Assembly: GCF_021696945.1 (NCBI RefSeq) | Contig: NZ_JACYHE010000026.1 | Coordinates: forward strand, 1-64,000 | Reading direction: 5' to 3' | DNA length: 64,000 nucleotides | Origin: Streptomyces sp. JJ36 | GTDB taxonomy: Bacteria; Actinomycetota; Actinomycetes; Streptomycetales; Streptomycetaceae | Shown: one piece after another, positions 8,441 to 16,533 of the stretch | Numbering within the stretch: the first letter of the stretch is position 1 | Layout of the letters: the number at the start of each line of letters is the position of its first letter | Made by a program: the position numbers and the translations under genes | The notes under the pieces: model-generated | What the model was told of the DNA's origin: nothing | Database searches by the model: none | The model's input: the letters and a program-made list of their open reading frames with translations, nothing else

Positions 8441-9369
8441 GTGGCGGCTCCTTCGGTCGGGGGAGGGTCTGCGAGGGTGTGCGCCGAGGCACGCACGGCC
8501 CGGGCGGCCAGTCCGGCCGCGGCGTCGCGGTCCAGGCGCCCGTCGGCCACGACGGCGACGAACGCCCGGCGCACGCTTTCTCCGGCCGCGACCGGCAGCC
8601 GCCGCTCCAGCGCGAGCGACGACCCGGCGCCCGGGTACTCGCGGGCACGGACGAACCAGGGGTCCTGCCGGGTCGTCGCGTCCGCTCCGGCCAGCACGAC
8701 GGTCCATCCGCGTCCCGACAGGGCCAGCCAGCCGGCCGGACGGCCGTGCACGGCGTCCTCCCCCTCGGCGGAGGCGGTGAAGACGGCGGGCGGCTCCGCC
8801 TCCTTGGGCGCCCGCCAGAAGAACCCGCCGTACCCGGCTCCGGGGCGGCCGTTCACCGCGGGGCTGCCGATGCTCCGGGGTCCCGGACCGGGGTTGGTCA
8901 GGGTGGAGGACCAGGCGAGCGCCCAGGCCGTGCCGGTGAGCGGCGTGACGGCGACGCGGCGCACCTCACGCAGCATCTCCGTGTCCTCGAAGCACCAGCT
9001 CAGCTCCTCGGTGAAGCCGTCCGGCGCACGTGACGGCCACCGGGTCGGGAGCTGCCGCCCGTGGTCGCCGAGCAGCGTGGGTCCCTGGTCGCGGACGAAG
9101 GTCCGGCCGCCCCAGAAGTTGCGGTGGTCGACGTCGGCGACGGCCATGCCGGCGCCGAGGTGGTGCGGGTGGTCCGGCGGGTACTCCTCGGTCACCACGA
9201 CTCCGCCGGGCGTGGTGACCGGGTGCAGATACGGGCGGGGGGAGAGCTGCGGCGGCACGCCGTCGCCGGACCGGTACCAGGCCGCCGTGCGATCCGCGCA
9301 GCGGAGCTCCAGGTCCGGGACGGGCCGGGGAGGACGTCCCTCACCACCGGGTCCGGTGCGGGCCCTCAC
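8437..9369 (-). CDS. DUF6807 (PmoA-like) protein
   Basis: The 310-residue protein shows the PmoA/DUF6807 hallmarks: an N-terminal HPVTTPGGVVVTEEYPPDHPHHLG and then RNFWGG. These proteins have a galactose-mutarotase-like beta-sandwich and often sit in sugar-acid and glycoside clusters; the reaction is not established, and the 'methane oxygenase PmoA' label in databases is misleading. The start is GTG at 9369, with GGAGG seven bases upstream. It is the first gene of the operon and is coupled to the semialdehyde dehydrogenase. An AAGCGCTT operator-like site lies about 200 bases upstream. Confidence 0.75.
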   Translation of the reverse strand: MRARTGPGGEGRPPRPVPDLELRCADRTAAWYRSGDGVPPQLSPRPYLHPVTTPGGVVVTEEYPPDHPHHLGAGMAVADVDHRNFWGGRTFVRDQGPTLLGDHGRQLPTRWPSRAPDGFTEELSWCFEDTEMLREVRRVAVTPLTGTAWALAWSSTLTNPGPGPRSIGSPAVNGRPGAGYGGFFWRAPKEAEPPAVFTASAEGEDAVHGRPAGWLALSGRGWTVVLAGADATTRQDPWFVRAREYPGAGSSLALERRLPVAAGESVRRAFVAVVADGRLDRDAAAGLAARAVRASAHTLADPPPTEGAAT

Positions 9370-9570
9370 CGTCCGGCCTCCGCCGCCCGCCGGGCACGGG
9401 AAGTCCCGGGAGCGGCGCGCGGCTTCGGCCGCGCGGCCGGCATGCGGGCGCGGCCGCCGGCCGCGGAGCGGCCCGGGGGAGCGGGGAGCCGGAGCCCCGG
9501 GGGGCCCGCCGGCGGTCCGGCTCCCCCTGGGCCTCGGGCGGTTCTGGGAGCGATCGGTCCGGCTGGCATC

Positions 9571-9583
9571 AGCAAGCGCTTTC
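9571..9583. promoter_or_regulatory. LacI-type operator candidate upstream of DUF6807-dehydrogenase operon
   Basis: AGCAAGCGCTTTC has the AAGCGCTT palindromic centre with flanks nearly matching the site at 29269-29280 (GAAAGCGCTTTC) in front of the pectate lyase. It lies ten bases after the lacI-type stop and upstream of the DUF6807 operon on the same strand. Confidence 0.55.
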
Positions 9584-9592
9584 TCCGGAAGG

Positions 9593-10579
9593 TCAGGCCG
9601 GGGCGGCGGAGGTGGATTCCCGGATGACGAGGGAGGTCTCCAGCGTGGCGAGGGCGGCGGTACGGCTGCCCCCCTCGTCCACGGCCTGGAGCAGCAGATC
9701 CACCGCGGTGCGCCCGGCGGCCGGGGTGGGCATGACGATGGTGGTGAGCTTGGGACGGTTGAGGCGGCCGGCGATGGTGTCGTCCACGCCGACGACGCTG
9801 AAGTCGCCGGGGACGTGGGCGCCCAGCGCGTCCAGCCCCTCGATCACGCCGATGGCGACGAGGTCGTTGTAGGCGAGCACGCCGGTGACGCCGCTGTCCC
9901 GGACGGCCGCGGCGGCGTGCAGACCGCCGTCCTCGGTCGGGGCGTTGGGCCCGAGGGTCAGCAGTTCCGCGCCGTGGCGGGCGGCGGCCTCCCCGGCGGC
10001 GGTGCGCATCTGCCGGCTGGTCCACGACCCGCGCGGGCCGCTGAGCAGGGCCAGTCTGCGGTGCCCCAGGGAGACCAGATGGGCGACGGCCTCACAGACG
10101 CCCTGCGCGATGTCCATCAGCACCGTGGACAGGCCCCTGACCTTGCGGTTCACGACGACGAACGGCAGGTCGAGGCTGAGGCGTTCGATGGCCCGGTTGG
10201 TGAGCCGGGGAGCGACCAGCACCACCCCGTCCACCTGCTTCGCCAGTGCTTGGATGAGCTCCTCCTCCGCCTGCGGGTCCTCGTCGGTGTCGGCGACGAA
10301 GACGTGGTACTCCCGCTCCCGGGCGTAGGCCTGGGCGGCCTTGATCAGCGGTGGGAAGAAGGGGTTGGCGATGTCGGAGACCATCAGCCCCAGGTTGTGG
10401 GTGCGGCCGGTGGTGAGCGCGCTGGCGGCCCGGTTGGGCCGGTAGCCGAGCTCCCCGGCCACCGTGAGCACCCGCCCCCGGGTCTCCGCGCTGACCAGGT
10501 GGGGAGCGGAGAAGGTCCGGGAGACGGTGGACACGTGCACGCCGCTGGCCTGTGCCACCTCTCTGATCGTCACCGTCAC
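9593..10579 (-). CDS. LacI/GalR-family transcription regulator of the uronate locus
   Basis: The 328-residue regulator begins with the LacI helix-turn-helix (TIREVAQASGVHVSTVSRTF, then the hinge-type RPNRAASAL) followed by a periplasmic-binding-protein-like sensor (GLMVSDIANPFFPPLIKAA, VLAYNDLVAIGVIEGL, VVGVDDTIAGR). The first of two close GTG codons (10579) is chosen because GGGGAG lies nine bases upstream; the frame open to 10990 has no family support before it. It lies between the mutarotase gene and the DUF6807 operon, so it is the natural candidate to bind the CAAGCGGTTG sites at 11826, 11890 and 29237 and perhaps the AAGCGCTT sites. The effector is probably a uronate or a pathway intermediate (inference). 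Confidence 0.88.
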   Translation of the reverse strand: MTVTIREVAQASGVHVSTVSRTFSAPHLVSAETRGRVLTVAGELGYRPNRAASALTTGRTHNLGLMVSDIANPFFPPLIKAAQAYAREREYHVFVADTDEDPQAEEELIQALAKQVDGVVLVAPRLTNRAIERLSLDLPFVVVNRKVRGLSTVLMDIAQGVCEAVAHLVSLGHRRLALLSGPRGSWTSRQMRTAAGEAAARHGAELLTLGPNAPTEDGGLHAAAAVRDSGVTGVLAYNDLVAIGVIEGLDALGAHVPGDFSVVGVDDTIAGRLNRPKLTTIVMPTPAAGRTAVDLLLQAVDEGGSRTAALATLETSLVIRESTSAAPA

Positions 10580-10717
10580 TGCCGGGTACTCCCCTCGTCG
10601 CGCCCTGCTCCCGCCGCGGACCGGCCGGCCTGCGGTGTCCGGGTCCGTACCGCCGGCTCCCGCGTACCGCGGGAGCCGGACGGGCGGCGGCGCCGGGCCC
10701 CGGGCGCGGTGCCTGTC

Positions 10718-10731
10718 CCGGTCATGACCGG
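10718..10731. promoter_or_regulatory. 14-base perfect palindrome at the mutarotase stop
   Basis: CCGGTCATGACCGG is self-complementary and spans the mutarotase stop codon, about 140 bases before the LacI start on the same strand. It could be an operator, or it may be a chance consequence of the coding sequence. Confidence 0.3.
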
Positions 10732-11807
10732 TCGCCGCTCTCGGTCGTGAAGCGGTAGACCGTGGTGGAGGTGTACTCCTGCCCCGGACGCAGCACGGTG
10801 GACGGGAACTCCGGGCGGTTCGGGGAGTCGGGGAAGTGCTGGGTCTCCAGGCACAGTCCGCTGCCCGGGCCGTACACGGTGTCGGAGAGCATGTTGCCAG
10901 AGTAGAACTGCACGCCCGGTTCGGTGGTCCGGACGTCCAGCACGCGCCCGGAGACCGGTTCGGCGACACGGGCTGCGGGGCGCAGCGCACCGGGCCGCCC
11001 GTCGACCACCCAGCAGTGGTCGTAGCCGCCGGCGGTCCTGAGCTGGGGGTGGTCCGCGGTCAGGCCGTCGCCGACGCGGCGCGGGGCGGTGAAGTCGAAG
11101 GGTGTGCCGGAGACGGGGGTCGGCGCCTCGGCCAGCGGGATGAGCCGTGCGTCCACCGGCAGGTAGCGGGAGGCGTACAGCGTCACGGTGTGGTCGTGGA
11201 TGCCGTGGATGCCGTGGAGGCCGGCGGCCGGACCGGCGCCGGCGAGGTTGAAGTAGGCGTGGTTGGTCAGGTTGACGTGCGTGGGCGCGTCGGTGACGGC
11301 GTGGTAGTCGATGCGCAGCGCGCCGGCGCCCCAGGGCGTGCCCGGCGGGGGGTCCTCGGCGAGCAGGGTGTAGGTGACCCGCGCGGTCAGGGTGCCGGGG
11401 TACCCCGCCTCGCCGTCGGGGCTGGTGCGGGTGAGGACGACGCGGTCCTCGTCCGCCTCGGCGATCTCCCACAGCCGGCTGCTGAAGCCCTCGGGGCCGC
11501 CGTGCAGACTGCTGGTGCCGTGGTTGCGCGGCAGTTCATGGGTGCGGCCGTCGAGGGTGAAGCGGCCGTCCGCGATGCGATTGCCGTAGCGGCCGACGAC
11601 GGCGCCGAAGTAGCGGCTGCGGGTCCGGTACTCCTCCAGGGTGTCCAGCCCGATCGTCACCTCGCCGGGGCGTCCCCGGGCGTCCGGGACGCACAGTGAC
11701 TGCACCACGCATCCGTAGGTGAGCACCGCGGCGGTGATGCTGCCGGCGCGCAGCTCATGGCGCAGGACCTGGTCGCCGTCGGGAGTACGGCCGAAGAATT
11801 CCGTCAC
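10722..11807 (-). CDS. galM: Aldose 1-epimerase (mutarotase)
   Basis: The 361-residue protein interconverts alpha and beta anomers of free sugars. It has the family motifs GRYGNRIADGRF, the substrate His loop LHGGPEGFSSRLWE, the second catalytic His in HVNLTNHAYFNL, and a C-terminal catalytic Glu region (PGVQFYSGNM to LCLETQHFPDSPN). The GTG start at 11807 is preceded by AGGA. It is transcribed divergently from the SDR gene at 11926 across a 118-base promoter region with two matching operator sites. In this locus the likely substrate is galacturonate or galactose-type sugars released from pectin. Confidence 0.9.
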   Translation of the reverse strand: MTEFFGRTPDGDQVLRHELRAGSITAAVLTYGCVVQSLCVPDARGRPGEVTIGLDTLEEYRTRSRYFGAVVGRYGNRIADGRFTLDGRTHELPRNHGTSSLHGGPEGFSSRLWEIAEADEDRVVLTRTSPDGEAGYPGTLTARVTYTLLAEDPPPGTPWGAGALRIDYHAVTDAPTHVNLTNHAYFNLAGAGPAAGLHGIHGIHDHTVTLYASRYLPVDARLIPLAEAPTPVSGTPFDFTAPRRVGDGLTADHPQLRTAGGYDHCWVVDGRPGALRPAARVAEPVSGRVLDVRTTEPGVQFYSGNMLSDTVYGPGSGLCLETQHFPDSPNRPEFPSTVLRPGQEYTSTTVYRFTTESGDRS

Positions 11808-11825
11808 GCCGTCAGATCCTAAGCA

Positions 11826-11839
11826 TGCAAGCGGTTGTC
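11826..11839. promoter_or_regulatory. Operator site 1 of the uronate regulon
   Basis: TGCAAGCGGTTGTC shares the ten-base core CAAGCGGTTG with sites at 11890-11903 (opposite orientation) and 29237-29250. It lies just upstream of the mutarotase start. Confidence 0.65.
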
Positions 11840-11889
11840 ATCAACAGTGCACGGAGCCTTGACGGTGCACCAGCAATGCGCCACGGTTC

Positions 11890-11903
11890 TGCAACCGCTT
11901 GTT
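11890..11903. promoter_or_regulatory. Operator site 2 of the uronate regulon
   Basis: TGCAACCGCTTGTT is the reverse complement of AACAAGCGGTTGCA, with the same CAAGCGGTTG core as sites 1 and 3. It lies about 23 bases upstream of the SDR start, just before its ribosome binding site, so a bound repressor could block the rightward transcript. Confidence 0.65.
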
Positions 11904-11925
11904 GTGGAGGGGAGAGGCGCAATCC

Positions 11926-12915
11926 ATGAGGGTGCTCGTAACGGGCAGTGCCGGGCGGCTCGGCCGCAGTGTGGTGACCGCGCTCGCGTCGGCCGGCCAC
12001 GAGGTGACCGGGGTGGACCTCCGCCCCGGAGAACCCGCCGGCTGCGCCGCGGTGCTGCCGGCGGACGTCTCGGACCTGGGGGAGGCCTACGACGTGCTGT
12101 CCCGGTTCCGCCCGCAGGCGGTGGTGCATCTCGCGGCCATCGCCACCCCCTTCGGACGCACCGACGGGCTGACGTACCGGGTCAACACCCAGGCGGCCTT
12201 CAACGTCTGCCAGGCGGCCGTCCGGAACGGCGCGGACCGCGTCGTGGTGGCCAGCAGCCCGACCGTCATCGGCTACGGGGATCCCGGGGCCGCTTGGTCC
12301 CCGGCGTACCTGCCCCTGGACGAGGACCACCCGGCCCGGCCGTGGAACGCGTACAGCCTGTCGAAACTGGCGGCCGAGCAGACCATGCGGACCTTCGCCG
12401 CCGCCGCGGGCGAGGCGGTACGGTTCGCCGCGGTCCGGCCGTGCTTCGTCGTCCCGCCCGAAGAGTGGGCCGGTGCCCCCAGCCAGACCGGCCACACCAT
12501 CGCCGAACGGCTGGACGACCCGGCGCTGTCCGGAGCCGCCCTCTTCAACTACCTGGACGCCCGGGACGGCGGCGAGATGGTGACCCGGCTGCTGCACGCG
12601 CTGCCGGAGATCCCCAACGGCGAGGTGTTCTTCGCCGGCGCCACCGACGCGCTGGCGCGCAAACCGCTGGCCGAGTTGCTGCCCGAGGTGCACCCGGCCA
12701 CCGCCGGGGCGGCGCAGGCCCTGACGGGCTCGGCTCCCGCCTTCTCCAGCGCCAAGGCCGAGCGCCTGCTCGGCTGGCGTGCCCGGCGGAGCTGGCGCAC
12801 CGAACTGCGCGACCCGTCCGCCGGCGACGGCCCCACGTGGCCCGCCGGCGACACCGGGCACGCCCCGGAACACCCCGGCGAACCGGCCGGAACGTCCGGC
12901 GCGGGCCCTGCGTGA
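11926..12915 (+). CDS. NAD-dependent epimerase/dehydratase family SDR, probable uronate dehydrogenase
   Basis: This extended short-chain dehydrogenase opens with MRVLVTGSAGRLG, a GxxGxxG nucleotide-binding loop, has an active-site segment VVVASSPTVIGYG and the YxxxK pair in NAYSLSKLAAEQ. Uronate dehydrogenases, which oxidise galacturonate or glucuronate to the aldarate lactone, are in this group, and the neighbouring enolase-type enzyme, KdgD and semialdehyde dehydrogenase complete that pathway; this is the main reason for the call. At 329 residues it is longer than typical Udh (about 265), partly through a polar, Gly/Pro-rich C-terminal tail. Start ATG 11926 follows GGAGGGGAG; the open frame back to 11899 overlaps operator site 2 and is rejected. 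An unrelated sugar epimerase remains possible. Confidence 0.7.
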   Translation: MRVLVTGSAGRLGRSVVTALASAGHEVTGVDLRPGEPAGCAAVLPADVSDLGEAYDVLSRFRPQAVVHLAAIATPFGRTDGLTYRVNTQAAFNVCQAAVRNGADRVVVASSPTVIGYGDPGAAWSPAYLPLDEDHPARPWNAYSLSKLAAEQTMRTFAAAAGEAVRFAAVRPCFVVPPEEWAGAPSQTGHTIAERLDDPALSGAALFNYLDARDGGEMVTRLLHALPEIPNGEVFFAGATDALARKPLAELLPEVHPATAGAAQALTGSAPAFSSAKAERLLGWRARRSWRTELRDPSAGDGPTWPAGDTGHAPEHPGEPAGTSGAGPA

Positions 12916-13286
12916 TGGGCAGCGCGCCGGCTTCCGCGGCCAGTTCACCCGCCGGTTCCTCCGCCACGTCCCTCGCCATGAGCACGGGGACGCAGCCCGC
13001 GCGGGCCGGAACCCCCCGCGCCGTCGGCGGCGGCCGGCCCGGGCACCCCCTCCGGGCCGGCCCGCCGGCCCCCGCCCGGGCATCGCGGACCCGGCGTCCC
13101 CGCGCCCCGGCGCCCCGCCGTTCCGCCCGCCGTCTGCGGGGAGCGGCGGACCGGCCGCCGCCACCCGCCCGGACCCGTCCACGGGGCGGCTTCGCGACCC
13201 GGCCGGGTCCGTCCGTCCCCCGCCCCGCACCCCGCCCCTCTCCCTCCTCCGCGTCGCGGAGGGCGGAGTCTCCTCGGAGGTAACCG
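12916..13286 (+). other. 371-base gap inside the uronate operon, no gene supported
   Basis: The stretch is extremely GC-rich with Arg/Pro/Ala-only translations in all frames. No operator copy or clear promoter is visible. It ends with CTCGGAGG, the ribosome binding site of the KdgD gene. Given the common direction on both sides, read-through from the SDR gene is likely. Confidence 0.5.
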
Positions 13287-14249
13287 ATGCATCTCTCGGG
13301 AGTGCTGTTCTTCCCGGTCACCCCCTTCGACGGCGACGGCCGGGTGAACACCGCCGCGCTGGCCGAACACCTGGACCGCGGTCTCTCGCACGGCCCGGGC
13401 GGCGTCTTCGCCGCCTGCGGCACCGGCGAGCTGACCTCGCTCTCCGCAGACGAGCAGGCCGCCGTGGTCCGCACCGCCGTGCAGCAGACCGCCGGCCGCG
13501 TGCCGGTGGTGGCCGGCGCGGGCGGCCCGCTGGGCACCGCGCTGACCCACGCCCGGCAGGCCGCCGAGGCCGGTGCGGACGGACTGCTGCTGCTCCCGCC
13601 GTATCTGGCGCAGGGAACCCGCGAGGGCCTGCGGGACTACGTCTCCGCGGTCGCCGCCGCCGGGCTGCCGGTGATCCTCTACCAGCGCGGCCCGCTGGTG
13701 CTGGAACCCGCGCAGGCCGTGGAACTGGCGCGCCTGCCCGGCGTGGTGGGTCTCAAGGACGGCCTGGGCGACATCGACCGGATGCAGCGCATCGTGCTCG
13801 CGGTGCGCGCCGCCCTCGGCGAGGAGTTCACCTTCTTCAACGGTCTGCCCACCGCCGAGCTGACCCAGCCCGCCTACCGGGCCGTCGGGGTGTCGCTCTA
13901 CTCCTCGGCGGCCTTCTGCTTCGTGCCCGAGGTGGCCTCCGCCTTCCAGCGGGCCCTGGAGGACGGCCCGGCCCGGGACCCGGAGCTGGTGCGGCGGCTG
14001 CTGGCGGAGTTCTACGCCCCGCTGGTGGAGCTGCGCAGCGCGGTCCCCGGCTACGCGGTGTCCCTGGTGAAGGCGGCGGTGCGGGCGCGCGGCCTGGCGG
14101 CGGGTCCGGTGCGGCCGCCGCTGGTGGAGCCCACCGCCGCGCACCTGGGGGAGCTGGAGCGCATCACCGCGGCCGGACTGGCGGCCGTGAGGGCGTCCGG
14201 GACGGCGCCCGGGGTACCGGGCGCGCCGGCGCCGGAGGCCGGACGATGA
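13287..14249 (+). CDS. kdgD: 5-dehydro-4-deoxyglucarate dehydratase, copy 1
   Basis: This 320-residue TIM-barrel lyase of the dihydrodipicolinate synthase family should convert 5-keto-4-deoxyglucarate to 2,5-dioxopentanoate with loss of water and CO2. It has the KdgD-type start GVLFFPVTPFDGDGRV, the substrate loop AACGTGELTSL, the tyrosine in VILYQRGPL and the Schiff-base lysine in VVGLKDGLGD. Start ATG 13287 has GGAGG at the right spacing. The C-terminal 15 residues are an Ala/Pro tail. It overlaps the next gene by four bases (ATGA). The product is the substrate of the dehydrogenase at 6887-8440. A second copy is at 53253-54185. Confidence 0.9.
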   Translation: MHLSGVLFFPVTPFDGDGRVNTAALAEHLDRGLSHGPGGVFAACGTGELTSLSADEQAAVVRTAVQQTAGRVPVVAGAGGPLGTALTHARQAAEAGADGLLLLPPYLAQGTREGLRDYVSAVAAAGLPVILYQRGPLVLEPAQAVELARLPGVVGLKDGLGDIDRMQRIVLAVRAALGEEFTFFNGLPTAELTQPAYRAVGVSLYSSAAFCFVPEVASAFQRALEDGPARDPELVRRLLAEFYAPLVELRSAVPGYAVSLVKAAVRARGLAAGPVRPPLVEPTAAHLGELERITAAGLAAVRASGTAPGVPGAPAPEAGR

Positions 14250-15358
14250 GTCTGCCGGCCGTCCAGGAGCTGACGGCCCGGATCCTGACCGCGCCGCTGC
14301 CCCGGCCGTGGGGGCCGGACGTGCCGGTCAACCATGTGATCGTCTGCGAGCTGACCCTCTCCGACGGGCGCACCGGCACCGGCTTCACCTGGACGCCGCG
14401 CGCGGGGGCCGGCGCGGTGCACGCCCTGCTGACGCAGGACTGCCGGGACGCCGTACGGGGCCTGACGGCCCACCCGGAGACGGTGTGGGACGCGCTGTGG
14501 GAACAGCTGCACGAGGCCGGTTCCGGCGGCATCACCACCCTGGCCCTGGCAGCGGTGGACACCGCCCTGTGGGACCTGCGGGCGCGCGCGGCCGGGCACT
14601 CGCTGGCCGAGGAGCTGGGCCTGCGCCGGGACACCGTGCCCGTCTACGGCAGCGGCGTCAATCTGCACTACCCGGTGGAGGAGCTGGCGGCCCAGGCCCG
14701 CCGCTGGGCGGCGCACGGCTACCGGGCGGTGAAGGTCAAGGTGGGCAGCCCGGACCCGGCGGCCGACGTGGCGCGGGTCGCCGCCGTGCGGGAGGCGATC
14801 GGGCCGGACACCGCCCTGATGATCGACGCCAACCAGCGCTGGGACGGGTTCACCGCCCGCCGGGCGATCGACGCGCTCCGCCCGTACGTCCTGCACTGGG
14901 TGGAGGAGCCGCTGCGCGCCGACGACCTGACGGGGCATGTGCGGCTGCGCCGGGAGTGCGGGGTGCCGATCGCCGTGGGCGAGAACCTGCGCACCCCGTA
15001 CGCCTTCCGGGACTGGCTGGCGGCCGGTGCGTGCGACGTGGTGCAGCCGAACGTGGCGCGGGTGGGGGGCGTCACACCGCTGCGGCGGATCGCGGAGCTG
15101 GCCCGGCTGTACTCGGTCCCGGTCTGGCCGCACCTGCTGCCGGACGTCTCTGGGCAGCTCGCATGCGCGCTGCCGCTGCCGGCGATGGTCGAGGACGTGG
15201 AGGACGCGTCCTTCGGCGCGCTCGGGCTGCTGGACGGGCCCTCGCCGGTGACCATCGACGGCCCCGTGCTGACGCTCGACCGCGTCCCCGGACTGGGGCT
15301 GCGCTTCACCGCCGGGACGGACACGGCCCCGCGTCGGCACCCAGGGGGCACGCGATGA
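14246..15358 (+). CDS. Mandelate racemase/muconate lactonizing family acid-sugar dehydratase or galactarolactone cycloisomerase
   Basis: The 370-residue enolase-superfamily protein has the base motif AVKVKVGS (KxK), metal ligands in MIDANQRW, WVEEPL and VGENL, and a barrel-end His in VWPHLLPDVSG. KxK plus His is the mandelate-racemase-type catalytic set, used by galactarate, glucarate and related dehydratases and by the galactarolactone cycloisomerase that acts after uronate dehydrogenase. Either activity would deliver 3-deoxy-2-keto-hexarate (5-keto-4-deoxyglucarate) to KdgD directly upstream. The start overlaps the KdgD stop and its stop overlaps the next start, so expression is tightly coupled. 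The family is certain; the exact substrate is not. Confidence 0.85.
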   Translation: MSLPAVQELTARILTAPLPRPWGPDVPVNHVIVCELTLSDGRTGTGFTWTPRAGAGAVHALLTQDCRDAVRGLTAHPETVWDALWEQLHEAGSGGITTLALAAVDTALWDLRARAAGHSLAEELGLRRDTVPVYGSGVNLHYPVEELAAQARRWAAHGYRAVKVKVGSPDPAADVARVAAVREAIGPDTALMIDANQRWDGFTARRAIDALRPYVLHWVEEPLRADDLTGHVRLRRECGVPIAVGENLRTPYAFRDWLAAGACDVVQPNVARVGGVTPLRRIAELARLYSVPVWPHLLPDVSGQLACALPLPAMVEDVEDASFGALGLLDGPSPVTIDGPVLTLDRVPGLGLRFTAGTDTAPRRHPGGTR

Positions 15359-16533
15359 GGCGGACGGCGAAACCGCTGCGGATCGTGCTGGCGGGCGCCC
15401 ACGGCTTCGGGCGGAACTATCTGCCGGTGCTGCGGGAGCTGGTGTCGGATGGCGCGGCCGTCCTGTCCGGGGTGTGCGACCTGACCCCGGTGCCGGCCCG
15501 GAGGCTGGAGGGGCTGGGCGCCCCCGCCCAGAGCCGCGACCTGAGCGCGCTGGTGCAGGGCACCGGAGCGGACGTCGCGGTCATCGCCACGCCGCTGCAC
15601 ACCCACGCCCCGCTGGCGCAAGCCGCGCTGGCGGCCGGCGCCCATCTGATGCTGGAGAAGCCCCCGGTGGCGTCGCTGGCGCAGTTCGAGGAGCTGCGGA
15701 CGGCGGCCGAGCGCCACCGGCGGGCCTGCCAGGTCGGCTTCCAGAGCCTGGCCTCCGAGGCCCCGGCGGCCGTGCGGCGGCTGATCGCGGACGGCGCGGT
15801 GGGCCGGGTGCGCGGCATCGGTGCAGCCGCCGCCTGGTCCCGGGACACCGCCTACTACGCGCGCGCCCCCTGGGCCGGGCGGCGACGACTGGACGACGGC
15901 ACGGACGTGGTGGACGGGGCGCTGACCAATCCGCTCGCCCACGCCGTGGCCACCGCGCTGGCCCTGGACGGCGGGGACGTCGTCTCGGTGGAGACCGAGC
16001 TGTACCGGGCGTTCGACATCGAGGCGGACGACACCTCCTGCGTACGGGTGCACACCCGCGGCGGGGTGACGGACGGCGCCCCGGTGGTGGTGGCGGCGGC
16101 GCTGACCGCCCCGGAACAGCAGCCGCCGGTGGTCACCGTGCACGGTGAGCGCGGCCGCATCGAGCTGGAGTACACCCGGGACCGGGTGACCCTGCTGCGG
16201 GACGGCCGGGAGCCCGTGACCACCATGCACCGGCGCGCGGTGCTGCTGCGCGACCTGGTGGCACGACTGGCGGCCGCCGGCGGCCACCGGCCGCCCGGGG
16301 TCCTGGTGCCGCTGGCCGCCACTCTGCCCTTCATGCGGGTGCTGGAGGCGGTACGCACCGCACCCGGCCCCGTCCCCGTCCCCGCGCGCGACCTGCCCGG
16401 GACGGACGGCGCCCGGCGCCGGGTCGTCCCCGGCGTCACCGGGCTGGTGACCGAAGCCGCCGCGCGGCTCGCCCTCTTCTCCGAACTACCCCAGTTCCCG
16501 CAGTTCTCCGGACACTCCGGGAGGAACCCATGA
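15355..16533 (+). CDS. Gfo/Idh/MocA-family oxidoreductase (uronate operon)
   Basis: This 392-residue protein has an N-terminal Rossmann fold (RIVLAGAHGFGRNYLPVL), the family's EKP signature in MLEKPPVASLAQFEEL, and a C-terminal sheet domain with a candidate catalytic His in NPLAHAVATALAL. Members oxidise or reduce hydroxyls of sugars, inositols and sugar acids with NAD(P). It is coupled on both sides (ATGA overlaps), between the enolase-type enzyme and the first permease. Its role is not required by the minimal uronate route, so it may handle an unusual uronate from pectin (for example a methylated, acetylated or unsaturated unit) or an aldarate lactone. The C-terminus is long and unusual (PQFPQFSGHSGRNP). 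Confidence 0.8.
   Translation: MRRTAKPLRIVLAGAHGFGRNYLPVLRELVSDGAAVLSGVCDLTPVPARRLEGLGAPAQSRDLSALVQGTGADVAVIATPLHTHAPLAQAALAAGAHLMLEKPPVASLAQFEELRTAAERHRRACQVGFQSLASEAPAAVRRLIADGAVGRVRGIGAAAAWSRDTAYYARAPWAGRRRLDDGTDVVDGALTNPLAHAVATALALDGGDVVSVETELYRAFDIEADDTSCVRVHTRGGVTDGAPVVVAAALTAPEQQPPVVTVHGERGRIELEYTRDRVTLLRDGREPVTTMHRRAVLLRDLVARLAAAGGHRPPGVLVPLAATLPFMRVLEAVRTAPGPVPVPARDLPGTDGARRRVVPGVTGLVTEAAARLALFSELPQFPQFSGHSGRNP

Noticed and set aside
8437..9369. Methane monooxygenase subunit (database label PmoA)
   Set aside because: The sequence is a soluble mutarotase-like beta protein (DUF6807), not the membrane subunit of particulate methane monooxygenase.
6017..10750. 1577-codon + strand open frame opposite the AI-2E, dehydrogenase, DUF6807 and LacI genes
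   Set aside because: Low-complexity Gly/Arg/Pro translation with no domain. It is the mirror of strongly biased third positions in the real - strand genes.
12779..14245. N-terminal extension of the enolase-family frame (open back to 12779)
   Set aside because: The extension is Arg/Pro-rich, overlaps KdgD, and the ATG at 14246 overlapping the KdgD stop gives the exact family length.
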